Position numbers and translations under genes: made by a program. A DNA stretch of 64,000 nucleotides. Origin: Neobacillus bataviensis. Its GTDB lineage: Bacteria > Bacillota > Bacilli > Bacillales_B > DSM-18226. The stretch spans positions 18,183-82,182 of the forward strand of contig NZ_JAHXYW010000016.1 of NCBI RefSeq assembly GCF_019969725.1, given 5' to 3'. Under the pieces are notes generated by a model, which was not told where the DNA came from, made no database searches, and was given only the letters and a program-made list of their open reading frames with translations. This document shows, in pieces, positions 15,645 to 25,424 of this stretch (its first letter is position 1; each line of letters starts with the position of its first letter).

Positions 15645-17807
15645 ATGGTTCTCAAAGACATAAGTACATCAGTGCCCAAAAAGGATCATAAAGGGAAGGT
15701 ATCGGGCCAGCTGCCCTATATTAGTGACGTGAAAGTGGAAAATATGGTGTATGGTGTTTTGGTTCGGTCGCCGATTGCTTATGGAAAAATCAAATCCATC
15801 CAATTACCAAACCTTCCTGAGGGTTATGAAGCGGTAGGCGCTGAGAAAATCCCCGGACCCAATTATGTGAAAATTATTCAAGAAGATCAGCCCATTTTTG
15901 CCAATGAGTGGGTCAATTATATTGGCGAGCCGATTTTCATGCTCGTTGGAAAAGAGCTAGATATCCTCTACCGTTTGTTAGATGAAGTGAAGATTGATTT
16001 TGAAGAACATCAAGCTGTCTATACATTAGATGAAGCAATCCAACAAAAATCGGCATCCGGGATCAATATGGCAAGCTATGAATTCGGAGAAAGCATAGAG
16101 ACTATTGCTGCGATCGAGCAGGGAGCCTATCAAATTATCGAAGAAGAATATGATACGGGTTATCAGGAGCATGTTTATCTCGAGCCGCAAGGTATGCTCG
16201 CCATTTATAAGGAAGATGAAATTGTCGTCCAGGGATCCATGCAATGTCTTTATTATATAAAAAATGCATTGATAAGCGCGTTAGCCTGCGGTGACGATGA
16301 GGTCCGGGTGGTTCAAAGCCCGACCGGCGGAGGCTTTGGCGGCAAAGAAGAGTTTCCTTCGATGATGGCGTGCCACGTCGCCGTTGCGGCAAAAGCCGTC
16401 AAAAAATCGGTGATGCTCGTATTCGACCGGTCTGAGGATATGGTGGTGACGACGAAAAGGCATCCGGCCAAACTCACCTATCGAACGGCCCTTGATAAGG
16501 AAGGAAATATTTTGAGCATGTGTGTGGACATTTACCTCGATGGCGGAGCGAATGCAGGATTGAGCCAAGTCGTGCTGCAGCGTGCCTTAATAAACAGTGC
16601 TGGAGTGTATAATATTCCGCATTTCCATGCAAAAGGTTATGTTTTAAAAACCAATACCGTTCCGAACGGTGCCTTCAGAGGCTTTGGAGCCCCGCAAAGC
16701 TTTGCCGGAATCGAAAGCCATATCGGGCACCTTAGTAAACTAGGAAACTTCGAGCCGCTAGAATATAAACGAAAGTACCTCGTCAAGCAAGGAGACCCCA
16801 CCATCACCAAAGGAATATTCCGAGATCCAATCTTAGTAGAAGATATGATTGAGGACCTGCTTAACGCGTCACAGTACAAAACGAAAAAAGCGGAGTTTCA
16901 GCGTCAGAATCAACAAAATCACCGTTATAAAAAAGGCATTGGAACTTCATTGTTCCTTCACGGCTGCGGATTTACAGGCAGCGGCGAAAGAGATCATATT
17001 AAAGCAACGGTCAAGCTAGTGAAATCAAAGGACGACCTGGTATGGCTAAAAATCTCCAATTCTGACATGGGACAAGGAATCTATACGACATTGAGTAAAA
17101 TTGTCGCTAAAGAACTCGACCTTCCATACGAAAGAGTTTTGTACCCTGATCCCGATACAAAAGAGGTTCCAGACTCCGGACCGACCGTAGCCTCAAGAAC
17201 GACGATGATTGTCGGAAAGTTGTTAGAACGGGCGGCAAAAAAACTGAAGGCACAATGGCAAAGTGGGGTAGAGCAGGAAGTCGTGGAGCATTATGTTCAC
17301 CGTGAAATGATTCCATGGGACGAAAAAACCTTCACGGGAGATGCCTACCCGGCTTATTCCTGGGGCGTAAATATCGTGGAAGTAGAAGTAGATACGTTAA
17401 CAGGAAATGTCAAGCTAGAAAAAGTATACGGCAATTATGAAGTAGGGAAGGTTATCGATGAACGGATTATGAAAGGCCAAATTGATGGTGGTCTGGCTCA
17501 AGGATTAGCGTATGGATATTTAGAAAAAATGTCATCAAAGAAAGGCAGAATCCAACAAAAAAGCATATCGGATTATGGACCGCCGACTGCAATGGATGTG
17601 GTGTCCATTGATAGCAAGGTCTTTGACAACCCGTATGCGGATGGTCCATACGGGGCGAAAGGCGCAGGGGAATTGACGTTAATCGGCGGCGCTCCAGCCG
17701 TCCAGGCCGCAATCGAGGATGCACTGCAAACTTCTTTTCAGCAAATTCCGATTACACCGGAAGTCATTATTGAAAGCCTTTGGAGGAAAGAAGGTGAAGG
17801 GGATTGA
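15645..17807 (+). CDS. pucD: Xanthine dehydrogenase-type molybdenum-binding subunit
   Basis: A 720-aa catalytic subunit that binds molybdopterin and hydroxylates the substrate, probably a purine. Visible motifs include GGGFGGKEE (cofactor loop), NGAFRGFGAPQ (with the conserved Arg), SNSDMGQGIYTTL and GPYGAKGAGELT with the catalytic Glu. The frame extends to TTG 15621, but that abuts the palindromic repeat. ATG 15645 has AGAAGGG 10 nt upstream. It is the second gene of the cluster and overlaps the iron-sulphur subunit gene by 4 nt. Length agrees with PucD. Other molybdenum hydroxylases look similar, so xanthine as substrate is likely but not proven. Confidence 0.88.
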   Translation: MVLKDISTSVPKKDHKGKVSGQLPYISDVKVENMVYGVLVRSPIAYGKIKSIQLPNLPEGYEAVGAEKIPGPNYVKIIQEDQPIFANEWVNYIGEPIFMLVGKELDILYRLLDEVKIDFEEHQAVYTLDEAIQQKSASGINMASYEFGESIETIAAIEQGAYQIIEEEYDTGYQEHVYLEPQGMLAIYKEDEIVVQGSMQCLYYIKNALISALACGDDEVRVVQSPTGGGFGGKEEFPSMMACHVAVAAKAVKKSVMLVFDRSEDMVVTTKRHPAKLTYRTALDKEGNILSMCVDIYLDGGANAGLSQVVLQRALINSAGVYNIPHFHAKGYVLKTNTVPNGAFRGFGAPQSFAGIESHIGHLSKLGNFEPLEYKRKYLVKQGDPTITKGIFRDPILVEDMIEDLLNASQYKTKKAEFQRQNQQNHRYKKGIGTSLFLHGCGFTGSGERDHIKATVKLVKSKDDLVWLKISNSDMGQGIYTTLSKIVAKELDLPYERVLYPDPDTKEVPDSGPTVASRTTMIVGKLLERAAKKLKAQWQSGVEQEVVEHYVHREMIPWDEKTFTGDAYPAYSWGVNIVEVEVDTLTGNVKLEKVYGNYEVGKVIDERIMKGQIDGGLAQGLAYGYLEKMSSKKGRIQQKSISDYGPPTAMDVVSIDSKVFDNPYADGPYGAKGAGELTLIGGAPAVQAAIEDALQTSFQQIPITPEVIIESLWRKEGEGD

Positions 17808-18280
17808 TTAAATTTACCCTAAATGGAAGAGTCGTAGAAACGAACGCTCCTCCTAATGCAAGGTTACTAGATTTAATAAGGGATGAGTTTGAGTTAATCG
17901 GAACAAAGGAAGGCTGTGGGGAAGGGGAATGCGGGGCCTGCAGTGTGTTTGTAAATAACCTCCTGCAAAACAGCTGCCTAATTCCGATTGGTGCGATTGC
18001 CGGTGCCGATATTCAAACGATCGAAGGAATCATGGAAACGGAACAATTTAAGCTTTTAGATGAGAGCTACTCCAATGCCGGAGGAGTGCAATGCGGCTAT
18101 TGCATTCCGGGGATGATCATGGCAAGTGCCGCTTTGTTATCGAACAATCCTCATCCTTCAGAGGCAGAAATTCGGGATGGCATTTCTGGAAATTTGTGCC
18201 GATGTACCGGCTACAATATGATCGTGGATGCGATTAATCTGGCAGCGAAAAAAGGTGACGGCCTATGGCAGAAAAAATAA
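17804..18280 (+). CDS. pucE: Xanthine dehydrogenase-type 2Fe-2S subunit
   Basis: A 158-aa electron-transfer subunit with both iron-sulphur domains. The plant-ferredoxin-type cluster has CGEGECGACSVF plus a later Cys (NSCL). The helical domain has GGVQCGYCIPGM and GNLCRCTGYN. It starts at TTG 17804, whose bases overlap the pucD stop, with GAAGG upstream, so translation is probably coupled. It overlaps the FAD subunit gene by 16 nt. It passes electrons from the molybdenum site to FAD. Confidence 0.93.
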   Translation: MIKFTLNGRVVETNAPPNARLLDLIRDEFELIGTKEGCGEGECGACSVFVNNLLQNSCLIPIGAIAGADIQTIEGIMETEQFKLLDESYSNAGGVQCGYCIPGMIMASAALLSNNPHPSEAEIRDGISGNLCRCTGYNMIVDAINLAAKKGDGLWQKK

Positions 18281-19134
18281 CCGCCTATCGCTTCGATCGT
18301 TTAGATCAAACCTTGAGCCAATTGAATCAAGAAGACTGTGCGATAATCGCCGGAGGCACCGATGTCATGGTTCTTCACAAAAGCCGGAGGGGCATACCAC
18401 CGAAAATTCCTAAACCGATTGTTTTTATTGATCACCTTTCAGAATTAAAACAGGTGTATCACCTTTACAAGGATCTCCACATCGGAGCCTGCTGTACCTA
18501 TAGTGAATTATTGGATCATCCATTAATTCCTGCTGCCTTAAAAAACGCCATTAAATCGATTGCGGCCCCGGCTATTCGGAATCGGGGAACCTTGGGAGGC
18601 AATATTTGCAACGCCTCCCCAGCCGGCGATACGCTGCCGCTTTTATATGTATATAATGCAAAGCTTAAGTTACGTTCTGTAAATGGTGATCGAATCGTTG
18701 CGATTAACGATTTTATTAAAGGGCCGCGAAGAGTGCAACGCGATCCAAATGAAATCGTTACGGAGATTATCCTTCCATCTGTATTAGAAGAAGATGCTCA
18801 TGTCTTTTTTGAGAAAGTTGGCAACCGTAACGCAGATGCGATTGCAAAAGTAGGGTTTGCAGGCTATATCCGGATCAATGATGACCGAATCGAAGATGTT
18901 CGCTTCGCCTTCGGGGCGGTCGGACCCACGATGGTTCGTTCCCTAAATATCGAGAAGAAGCTGGTTGGAAAAACCATACCATTAGCCGATTCCGAAATCG
19001 CTCAGGTTGTGGCAGACTTCGATAAAATCATACGTCCAATCGACGATCAGCGCTCCACGGCCGTCTACAGAAAAACTGTCGCGTTAAATCTATTACGCTA
19101 TTTTCTTAGCTCGAAGCAATATCAAACGAATTGA
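18265..19134 (+). CDS. pucC: Xanthine dehydrogenase-type FAD subunit
   Basis: A 289-aa subunit of the CoxM/XdhB family. The FAD-binding segments AIIAGGTDVMV (residues about 24-34) and RNRGTLGGNICNASPAGDTLP (in two parts, about 108-128) are present. The C-terminal CO-dehydrogenase flavoprotein domain follows (EKVGNRNADAIAKVGFAGY). The start ATG lies inside the end of pucE, so the subunits are translated from one message. It probably passes electrons to NAD+. Confidence 0.92.
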   Translation: MAEKITAYRFDRLDQTLSQLNQEDCAIIAGGTDVMVLHKSRRGIPPKIPKPIVFIDHLSELKQVYHLYKDLHIGACCTYSELLDHPLIPAALKNAIKSIAAPAIRNRGTLGGNICNASPAGDTLPLLYVYNAKLKLRSVNGDRIVAINDFIKGPRRVQRDPNEIVTEIILPSVLEEDAHVFFEKVGNRNADAIAKVGFAGYIRINDDRIEDVRFAFGAVGPTMVRSLNIEKKLVGKTIPLADSEIAQVVADFDKIIRPIDDQRSTAVYRKTVALNLLRYFLSSKQYQTN

Positions 19135-19162
19135 TTTTTTCAAAAAAGGGGGAGGGCTATTC

Positions 19163-19957
19163 ATGCTACTAATGGAAAAAGTGGCTTTGCTGACTCGTCA
19201 AAACGAAACCTTTGCTTTAGCTATGATAATTGAATCCAAGGGCTCGACTCCCAGGCATGTTGGTAAAATGATTGTATATCGGGATGGTACGATTGAAGGA
19301 ACAGTCGGAGGGGGCTTGGCTGAACACTATATCATCCAAGAAAGTGTAAAGGCCATCCAAAATGGCCAATCGAAAATCGTTGAATACAAATTGAATCGAC
19401 ATGCAAAAGACGGAATTCAAATGAGTTGCGGGGGAACGTTACGGGTCTTTATTGAAGTCTATACAAGCAGGCCTGAACTCGTTCTGTGTGGGGCCGGTCA
19501 TTTAGGCCATGCCTTGGCAAAGCTCGCTGATTTCCTCGAATTACCTTATTGCATTATCGATGACCGCGTTGATTTTTGTACGAAGGAGCGCTTTCCAAAT
19601 GCGACAAACCTTTTTGTTGACAAAGATATAGAGAAGGCATTGCTTGCAGCTAATCTCAATGAAAAGTCATATGTAGTGATTGTGACCAAAGATGGTGATG
19701 ATATTGTCTTGAAAACGGCACTGCAATTTCCAATTGCTTATGTGGGAATGGTCGCCAGTAAACGCAAGGTCATACACATTTTCAATAAATTAAAAAGCAA
19801 AGGGGTTAACGAGGAACAGCTGGATAGAGTCCATTCCCCAATCGGATTGGAAATGGGCGCAGAAACAACAGCAGAAATTGCTATCAGTATTATCGGGGAA
19901 ATCATCCAGGTGAGCAAGGGGAAAAAGCCTTTGAAAGTGAAACAGTTAAATAGCTAA
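19163..19957 (+). CDS. pucA: XdhC/CoxI family maturation factor
   Basis: A 264-aa protein needed in related systems to insert the sulphurated molybdenum cofactor into xanthine dehydrogenase. The N-terminal XdhC_CoxI domain has STPRHVGKMIV and GTVGGGLAE. The C-terminal Rossmann domain has LCGAGHLGHALAKLADFL and YVGMVASKRK. GGGGGAGG precedes the ATG. It is the last gene of the cluster. A 13-codon stretch like its 3' end is repeated at 47836. No PucR-type regulator or purine permease lies in the window. Confidence 0.88.
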   Translation: MLLMEKVALLTRQNETFALAMIIESKGSTPRHVGKMIVYRDGTIEGTVGGGLAEHYIIQESVKAIQNGQSKIVEYKLNRHAKDGIQMSCGGTLRVFIEVYTSRPELVLCGAGHLGHALAKLADFLELPYCIIDDRVDFCTKERFPNATNLFVDKDIEKALLAANLNEKSYVVIVTKDGDDIVLKTALQFPIAYVGMVASKRKVIHIFNKLKSKGVNEEQLDRVHSPIGLEMGAETTAEIAISIIGEIIQVSKGKKPLKVKQLNS

Positions 19958-19978
19958 GTAGAACAAATGCATCTAATT

Positions 19979-20015
19979 AAGCCTCTTGTCCAATCGCCAA
20001 CAGGAGGCTTGTTTT
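19979..20015 (+). terminator. Intrinsic terminator of the puc cluster
   Basis: AAGCCTCTTG and CAGGAGGCTT pair over 10 bp (one G-T), followed by GTTTTG. Confidence 0.8.
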
Positions 20016-20043
20016 GTGTTGTGGTAGGAAAGTCATTGTGTTA

Positions 20044-20220
20044 TTACTGCGGCTGCTCCCCCGGAACATTCACTTGGAGATAACTCCAAACTTATCTCTA
20101 ATTTGCCCGTACAAGGGACTCCAATCCGTCTTATGAAGAGGCATGATAACTTGTCCTCCGTCTTTCAAAGCGGTGAAGATTTCTCTCGCGTAGTGTATTA
20201 TTTTACTATTTAAATTCTAT
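20044..20220 (-). pseudogene. Remnant of a VOC/PhnB-like protein gene
   Basis: On the minus strand, the frame ending with a stop at about 20073 reads HYAREIFTALKDGGQV, then IMPLHKTDWSPLYGQIRDKF in sequence. This is the typical C-terminus of PhnB/3-demethylubiquinone methyltransferase-like VOC proteins. A one-base shift then restores VNVPGEQPQ before the natural stop at 20044. No 5' part is present. It is a truncated and frameshifted relic. Confidence 0.7.
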
Positions 20221-20262
20221 TAATTTAGATTATTTTTTGATATTATGAAGACCCTCCATTTT

Positions 20263-20293
20263 TCCCCCAATCACAATGATAAATTCGACAAAA
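20263..20293 (+). promoter_or_regulatory. CCCCCAAT motif and Spo0A-box-like site upstream of protease 1
   Basis: TCCCCCAAT at 20263-20271 and ATTCGACAAAA at 20283-20293. The reverse complement of the latter, TTTTGTCGAAT, matches the Spo0A box core TGTCGAA. The same pair occurs upstream of the second protease at 25288-25330. Confidence 0.5.
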
Positions 20294-20400
20294 TTTATAA
20301 CGTTTTTTTCTAAAAATACCCGAAAATTCTTTATTAATCGAGGTTTTATAACATTTATAAACAATAAATACTATAAATATAAGTTTATAGTTTCATGTAT

Positions 20401-20441
20401 AATCCCCCAATTTACTCTTTTAAAAGATGCTTGTACATTTG
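20401..20441 (+). promoter_or_regulatory. Shared upstream element of protease 1
   Basis: AATCCCCCAATTTACT (20401-20416) followed by TGTACA (20432-20437). The 16-mer is identical to 25425-25440 upstream of protease 2, where TGTACA follows at nearly the same distance. TATAAT (20398-20403) overlaps its left edge and may be a -10 box. Confidence 0.6.
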
Positions 20442-20495
20442 TAGAAAGAGAACTATTGTCAGAAAAATATATTAATTGGGGAGATGTAAGAGAGA

Positions 20496-23400
20496 ATGAA
20501 AAAGAAGTTTATAAAAAAAGCGATGACCCTTACATTGGGGGTAGGTTTAATTTCTAGCAGTCTATCTAATATGTATCTTAGTTTCCCATCTAAAGTACGT
20601 GCGGAGACGATATTACCTAAAAGCGGAACAGTATATAGTACAAAGGCTGAACAAATCTTGGCTTCTCTGACTAAAGAGCAGCGGGACGCATTGACAAAAC
20701 TTCAAGTCACGGAAAGAAATGGACTACAAGGATTTGATGAAGAAGAATTAAAGAGCGATAATGAGATCTCTGTAATTGTCGAGTTTAAATCTAAACCTGA
20801 GAAAGTTGCAGTACTTGATGCTGCTATTAAAGGCAAGAACTTGACAGCAGAACAAGCGAAGAACAAGGTTGACCATGAGCACGCTACATTTGATGCTGAT
20901 TTAAAGAAAATTTTTCCATCCAATCTAGAAAAGGCTGGAAAAAAGTCTTATGAAATAACACGTTCATATAAAACAACCTACAACGGTGTTTCTATGAAAC
21001 TACCTGCGAACGAAGTAGAGACTCTTCTTCAAGCGGATGCTGTAAAAGCGGTTTATAAAAGTGTTACATTTACTATCGAACCGCCGATTAAATCAGAATC
21101 TAATGAAGAAGTAGAATCTACTAAAAGAATAGAGAGTATTCCATTTCTAGGTGTGGACAAGTTACATAAAGAAGGTATTACAGGAAAAGGTGTGAAGGTC
21201 GGAGTCATTGACACAGGTGTCGATTATCATCATCCTGATTTAAAAGCTGCTTTTAAGGGTGGATATGATTTCGTGGATAACGATTCAGATCCAATGGAAA
21301 CGTCATACGATGATTGGAAAAAGTCTGGGAAGCCAGAGACTAACGAAGGTGGATCATCCTATTATACGAGTCATGGTACCCATGTTTCAGGTACGATTGC
21401 AGGGCGAGCAAAAAATACGAGCGGTGTAGCTGTAGCGGGAATTGCTCCTGATGCGGAATTATACGGATATCGTGCTTTAGGACCATATGGAACAGGCGAG
21501 CTAGATGATATCTTAGCTGCAATTGAAAAATCAGTTAAGGATGGGATGGATGTAATTAATCTTTCGTTAGGGGCCAATATAAATGATCCGCAATTCCCTA
21601 CGAGTACTGCCATCAACTATGCTGTTCTTAATGGTGTGACAGCAGTTGTTGCTGCAGGTAATAGTGGACCTTATTCGTATACAGTTGGATCTCCCGGAGC
21701 AGCTGCATTGGCATTGACAGTGGGGGCAAGCAGTACTCCTATTCCGGTTGCAAAATATACAGGAGAACTAGATGGTGTATTAAACAAAACTTACGATTTA
21801 AGCAATCTCTATTCAAATTTTACATCAAATCTAAAATCATTTGAAAAACAGACTATAGAAATTGTTGATTTAGGTGTAGGAACAGCAGCAGATTACACGA
21901 ATAAAGATGTTAATGGAAAAATAGTCTTAGTCAATACGGGTGGTATTGGAACGCAAACAAAAGTTATCTATGCAAAAGAACATGGAGCGCTTGCTGTATT
22001 AACGTACAATAATACACCAGGTGCAGCTCCTACAAGCTTTGTAAGAGAAGACCAAAATTTTATTCCTACTTTTACAATGACTTATGAACAAGGTGTGGAC
22101 TTTAAAGCTCAACTTGCTGCTGGCAATAACAAATTGACTTTTAAAAATTATAAAGAAGAAAATACAGGAGGAGACGAGTTGGCTTGGTTTAGTTCTCGCG
22201 GACCTACACGAACTAATTATGATATAAAACCGGAAATCACAGCGCCAGGAGTGAGTGTCCTATCAAGCGTCCCTGCTTACACCATTTATAAAAATGATCA
22301 GTCTAATTACCAATTCGCTTATAACCGCATGTCCGGTACATCAATGGCTACTCCTCATGTAGCTGGAATTTCAGCTTTGTTACTACAGGTAAAGCCTAAT
22401 CTTCAGCCAAGTGATATTAAAACGATTTTGATGAATACAGCTAAACCATTAGCAGGAAAGAATAGTGTATTTGACGTGGGAGCAGGTCGTGTAGATGCCT
22501 ATCGTGCCGTCCACACAGGGATGGAGCTCCAAGTTCAAGATGAAACCCCAGTTCGCGTCAATGAAGAAAACTTTGTAATAAAAGAAGAGACAGGTGGACT
22601 TAGTTTCGGTAATCATTATGCAAACGAAGAAACATTTATTAATAAGTCTGTAAAAATGACAAACCTTGAAGATAAAATTAAAAAGTTTGATGTGGATGTT
22701 CAATTTCAAACAGATGCCAATGGATCATTAGATGCTAGTTATAATAATGTGACATTAGATATTCCAAAGGTTATTCCGGTTCAATCATTAAAAACAAAAA
22801 AAGTGCCTGTTTCCATAACTATACCAGCGACTGCAAAAGCCGGCATTTATGAAGGTTATATTACCATCACAAATCAAATCGACAAAAACGAACAATATCG
22901 GATTCCGTTTAGCGTTCGAACGATGGAAGAAGGAATAGAATCCACTTCCCTTTCTACAAATGTCCTTTCACCTTACCATTTACAAGTGCTTCCATTTAGT
23001 GCTAGTACTTGGAATCAAAGACTGACTTTCAGATTAAAATCTCCTATGAAATGGCTGGATGTCGTTTTGGTAGATGGAAAAACCGGAAAGGATCTTGGAT
23101 TAATAGAGACGGTTTATACTGATGGTTTTTATGATAGTACAAATTATTATGTTGAAAGGATATTTGAAGGTAAATACAATGCGTTTACTGGAAACCCAGA
23201 AAAGCCAATCTCCACTCAACAAAGTTATGTAAAACCTGGATATTACCAAATTAAAGTTATTGGTACAAGTGAACGTGATCATATTTTTACAACTTATAAT
23301 GACGTTTATGTTGACCCTAACAGACCAACGATGACAACATCTTTAGATGGAAATGAATCTCCTGTCTACGAGTATCTGCCGGGACAAAAAACGTTTCCGC

Positions 23401-24629
23401 TTCAAGTGAAGGTTATAGATGAAGAAGTAGAAAAGATGGTGGCATCCGGAATCAATGTAAATCAGTCTATCAACTCCGTCACTTATGCTATTAACGGTAG
23501 CACTAAGCCTGCCCTTCCAGTCGGGACAGATGGCACAATTAATTTTGATGTACCGATAACTGAAACCATCGCATGGAATCGATTTACAGTAAATGGAAAT
23601 GACGGAGGGAAAAATCAGACTCCAAAGAAAAATTTCTACTTCGTTAAATTGGGTACTCCTTATGGATATTTGACGACTGATAAAACAGACGTAAAAATGG
23701 GAGAAACAGTATCCGCTACTCTCGTTTTAAATAACGTAGATAAGTTAAAAACGTCAGAATGGACTCTTTCTAACATCGGCCAAAACTTTGAGATTGTCGA
23801 TGCAAAGGCGAATGAGGCACTTGCGAATTACGGTACATCCGTGGTGAATGTTGAAACGACTGGCAACACTTCAAAAGTGAAGCTGACTATGGATGGATCG
23901 AAAACAGTGAGCGGAAATATTTCTGCTATCGATTTGACATTGAAAGTGAAGGATGCAGCATTTGCAGTAAGCGCAGCTGTAAATCCAACAGTTGTGTACA
24001 CGACTGACCTAGGGAATCGTATAACTATTTCTTCTGCGGGAATGGAATGGCAACTCCAGTCAACCTTTTCAGAATTAACTGGTTCAATAAGAGGAGCTGC
24101 AGTACTATTAAAAGATTATACAAAACTTGGTGCAACTATTCGAGTAATCGATGCGAATGGTACTGTATATGATGGAACATCGTCAATTGCTAGAGTTGGA
24201 GATTACCGTATTTCCAAATTACCGATTACGGATAAACCATTTACTTGGGAAATGAAATTGCCTGGACATTTTATGATGCAAAAACAAATTCAACTTGGGG
24301 TCGAGAAGAATGGAAGCATGTTGGGACAGCTTCGTCTATACTATACTGGTATGGCTGGAAACTTTTATGAGTTTGCTGTTCCTGGAGATGTGAATCAAGA
24401 TAATGTGATCGATGTCCAGGATGCGATAGCAATCCAAAAGGCTTGGAATACAAATAACAGAGCGGCGGATATTAACTTCGACGGAATTGTTGATGCCAAG
24501 GATATACAGTTTGTTATAGATAACTATCTAAAACAAAACAGTGATGTTGATAATTCACCGGCACCTATGCAACAAGTTGATGAAAAGACCCTGCAGGATA
24601 TTTTAAGAGAATTGCAAATTTCAGCTTAG
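20496..24629 (+). CDS. Large secreted subtilisin-like (S8) protease with cohesin-like and dockerin modules
   Basis: A 1,377-aa exported protein, here called protease 1. Order of parts: signal peptide (residues 1-38), inhibitor I9 propeptide (about 85-185), S8 catalytic domain with Asp in VIDTGVDYHHPD (about 239), His in SHGTHVSG (about 293), a PA insert (about 420-540) and Ser in SGTSMATPHVAG (about 617). Fn3-like beta domains follow, then a cohesin-like domain (about 1060-1175) and a dockerin type I pair near the end (GDVNQDNVIDVQDA and ADINFDGIVDAKDI, about 1297-1345). It resembles Vpr-type proteases but is longer. Nutrient or host-protein degradation is likely. It is paralogous to the gene at 25501. 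Confidence 0.92.
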   Translation: MKKKFIKKAMTLTLGVGLISSSLSNMYLSFPSKVRAETILPKSGTVYSTKAEQILASLTKEQRDALTKLQVTERNGLQGFDEEELKSDNEISVIVEFKSKPEKVAVLDAAIKGKNLTAEQAKNKVDHEHATFDADLKKIFPSNLEKAGKKSYEITRSYKTTYNGVSMKLPANEVETLLQADAVKAVYKSVTFTIEPPIKSESNEEVESTKRIESIPFLGVDKLHKEGITGKGVKVGVIDTGVDYHHPDLKAAFKGGYDFVDNDSDPMETSYDDWKKSGKPETNEGGSSYYTSHGTHVSGTIAGRAKNTSGVAVAGIAPDAELYGYRALGPYGTGELDDILAAIEKSVKDGMDVINLSLGANINDPQFPTSTAINYAVLNGVTAVVAAGNSGPYSYTVGSPGAAALALTVGASSTPIPVAKYTGELDGVLNKTYDLSNLYSNFTSNLKSFEKQTIEIVDLGVGTAADYTNKDVNGKIVLVNTGGIGTQTKVIYAKEHGALAVLTYNNTPGAAPTSFVREDQNFIPTFTMTYEQGVDFKAQLAAGNNKLTFKNYKEENTGGDELAWFSSRGPTRTNYDIKPEITAPGVSVLSSVPAYTIYKNDQSNYQFAYNRMSGTSMATPHVAGISALLLQVKPNLQPSDIKTILMNTAKPLAGKNSVFDVGAGRVDAYRAVHTGMELQVQDETPVRVNEENFVIKEETGGLSFGNHYANEETFINKSVKMTNLEDKIKKFDVDVQFQTDANGSLDASYNNVTLDIPKVIPVQSLKTKKVPVSITIPATAKAGIYEGYITITNQIDKNEQYRIPFSVRTMEEGIESTSLSTNVLSPYHLQVLPFSASTWNQRLTFRLKSPMKWLDVVLVDGKTGKDLGLIETVYTDGFYDSTNYYVERIFEGKYNAFTGNPEKPISTQQSYVKPGYYQIKVIGTSERDHIFTTYNDVYVDPNRPTMTTSLDGNESPVYEYLPGQKTFPLQVKVIDEEVEKMVASGINVNQSINSVTYAINGSTKPALPVGTDGTINFDVPITETIAWNRFTVNGNDGGKNQTPKKNFYFVKLGTPYGYLTTDKTDVKMGETVSATLVLNNVDKLKTSEWTLSNIGQNFEIVDAKANEALANYGTSVVNVETTGNTSKVKLTMDGSKTVSGNISAIDLTLKVKDAAFAVSAAVNPTVVYTTDLGNRITISSAGMEWQLQSTFSELTGSIRGAAVLLKDYTKLGATIRVIDANGTVYDGTSSIARVGDYRISKLPITDKPFTWEMKLPGHFMMQKQIQLGVEKNGSMLGQLRLYYTGMAGNFYEFAVPGDVNQDNVIDVQDAIAIQKAWNTNNRAADINFDGIVDAKDIQFVIDNYLKQNSDVDNSPAPMQQVDEKTLQDILRELQISA

Positions 24630-24668
24630 CTTGTGGGGAACAATGGGCGTATAAACAATTTGAAAGAG

Positions 24669-24705
24669 AGGGAATTCTTATTAATAAGAATTCCTCTTTT
24701 TTTAG
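24669..24705 (+). terminator. Intrinsic terminator after protease 1
   Basis: GGAATTCTTAT and ATAAGAATTCC form a long nearly perfect palindrome, extended by GAG/CTC, and end in TTTTTTT. Confidence 0.9.
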
Positions 24706-24822
24706 TAATTTATCACTCTGCATTTTCCATTTCCTACACGTAAACATGAAATTTCCCCCAAACACTTTATCTTCATTCAACCCAAAAGATAGGGGGAAAG
24801 GATTGAACAGGGAGTTGTGGAG

Positions 24823-24948
24823 ATGGGAAAAGATTTATTTCAGGCTTTAATCAGAACAATAGATGGAATTGGAAATGGATTTAACGGTGCATATCTCCGC
24901 AAAACCACGATATATGACAGTGGTAAAACCTTAAAAAAACAAGATTAG
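24823..24948 (+). CDS. Possible 41-aa peptide, unknown
   Basis: An open frame starting MGKDLFQALIRTIDG and ending SGKTLKKQD, with a purine-rich GGGAGTTGTGGAG just upstream. It lies between the two proteases, after a terminator. No family is recognised. It could be a chance frame or a small exported or regulatory peptide. Confidence 0.25.
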   Translation: MGKDLFQALIRTIDGIGNGFNGAYLRKTTIYDSGKTLKKQD

Positions 24949-25181
24949 ATGGTTAAAAGGATTGAGGTTTTTTCATTTTGCTGGATTGTGTGAAGTAAAA
25001 CTTAACGTGTCATTCGGAAACTCGATATTCTCGATATTATCCAGAAAAAGTATAATAGGCCTACAGGGGGCGGTTGTGATTCAATTCACATAGCTTTCTG
25101 TCACTAATTGTAATTATTATTTAATAATTTTCCGGTTCAGCGACAAAGAAAATGCAAAATAAAGATCAAATTTATCATATT

Positions 25182-25205
25182 GGCCACAATCATGTGGTCT
25201 TTTTT
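25182..25205 (+). terminator. Terminator-like hairpin between the two proteases
   Basis: GGCCACA and TGTGGTC pair over 7 bp (one G-T) and are followed by TTTTTT. No recognised gene ends here, apart from the possible peptide at 24823-24948. The 24950-25180 stretch holds nothing else I recognise. Confidence 0.6.
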
Positions 25206-25287
25206 GTGTTCCCTCTAGTCTATATGACTTATTTTCTTCAAATATATTTATTAAAGTGTTTTATTGAAGGATTTATAAAGTTTATTT

Positions 25288-25330
25288 CCCCCAATTTTAT
25301 TTTTTTGATTTTTAAAAATTTCGACAAAAT
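25288..25330 (+). promoter_or_regulatory. CCCCCAAT motif and Spo0A-box-like site upstream of protease 2
   Basis: CCCCCAATTTTA begins at 25288 and ATTTCGACAAAAT lies at 25318-25330. The reverse complement contains TTTTGTCGAAAT, close to the Spo0A box. The order is the same as at 20263-20293. Confidence 0.5.
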
Positions 25331-25424
25331 TACAGGAATTTCCCTAGAAAACAACTGAAAACTCTATTGAAATAACTGATTTTTCATCTTCATTTATCAA
25401 AATAGGCCTAATGGACCATAGGCG

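Noticed and set aside
20276..20557. 93-aa forward frame overlapping the start of protease 1
   Set aside because: It has no ribosome site and low-complexity AT-rich codons, and it overlaps the promoter motifs and the protease signal peptide in another frame.
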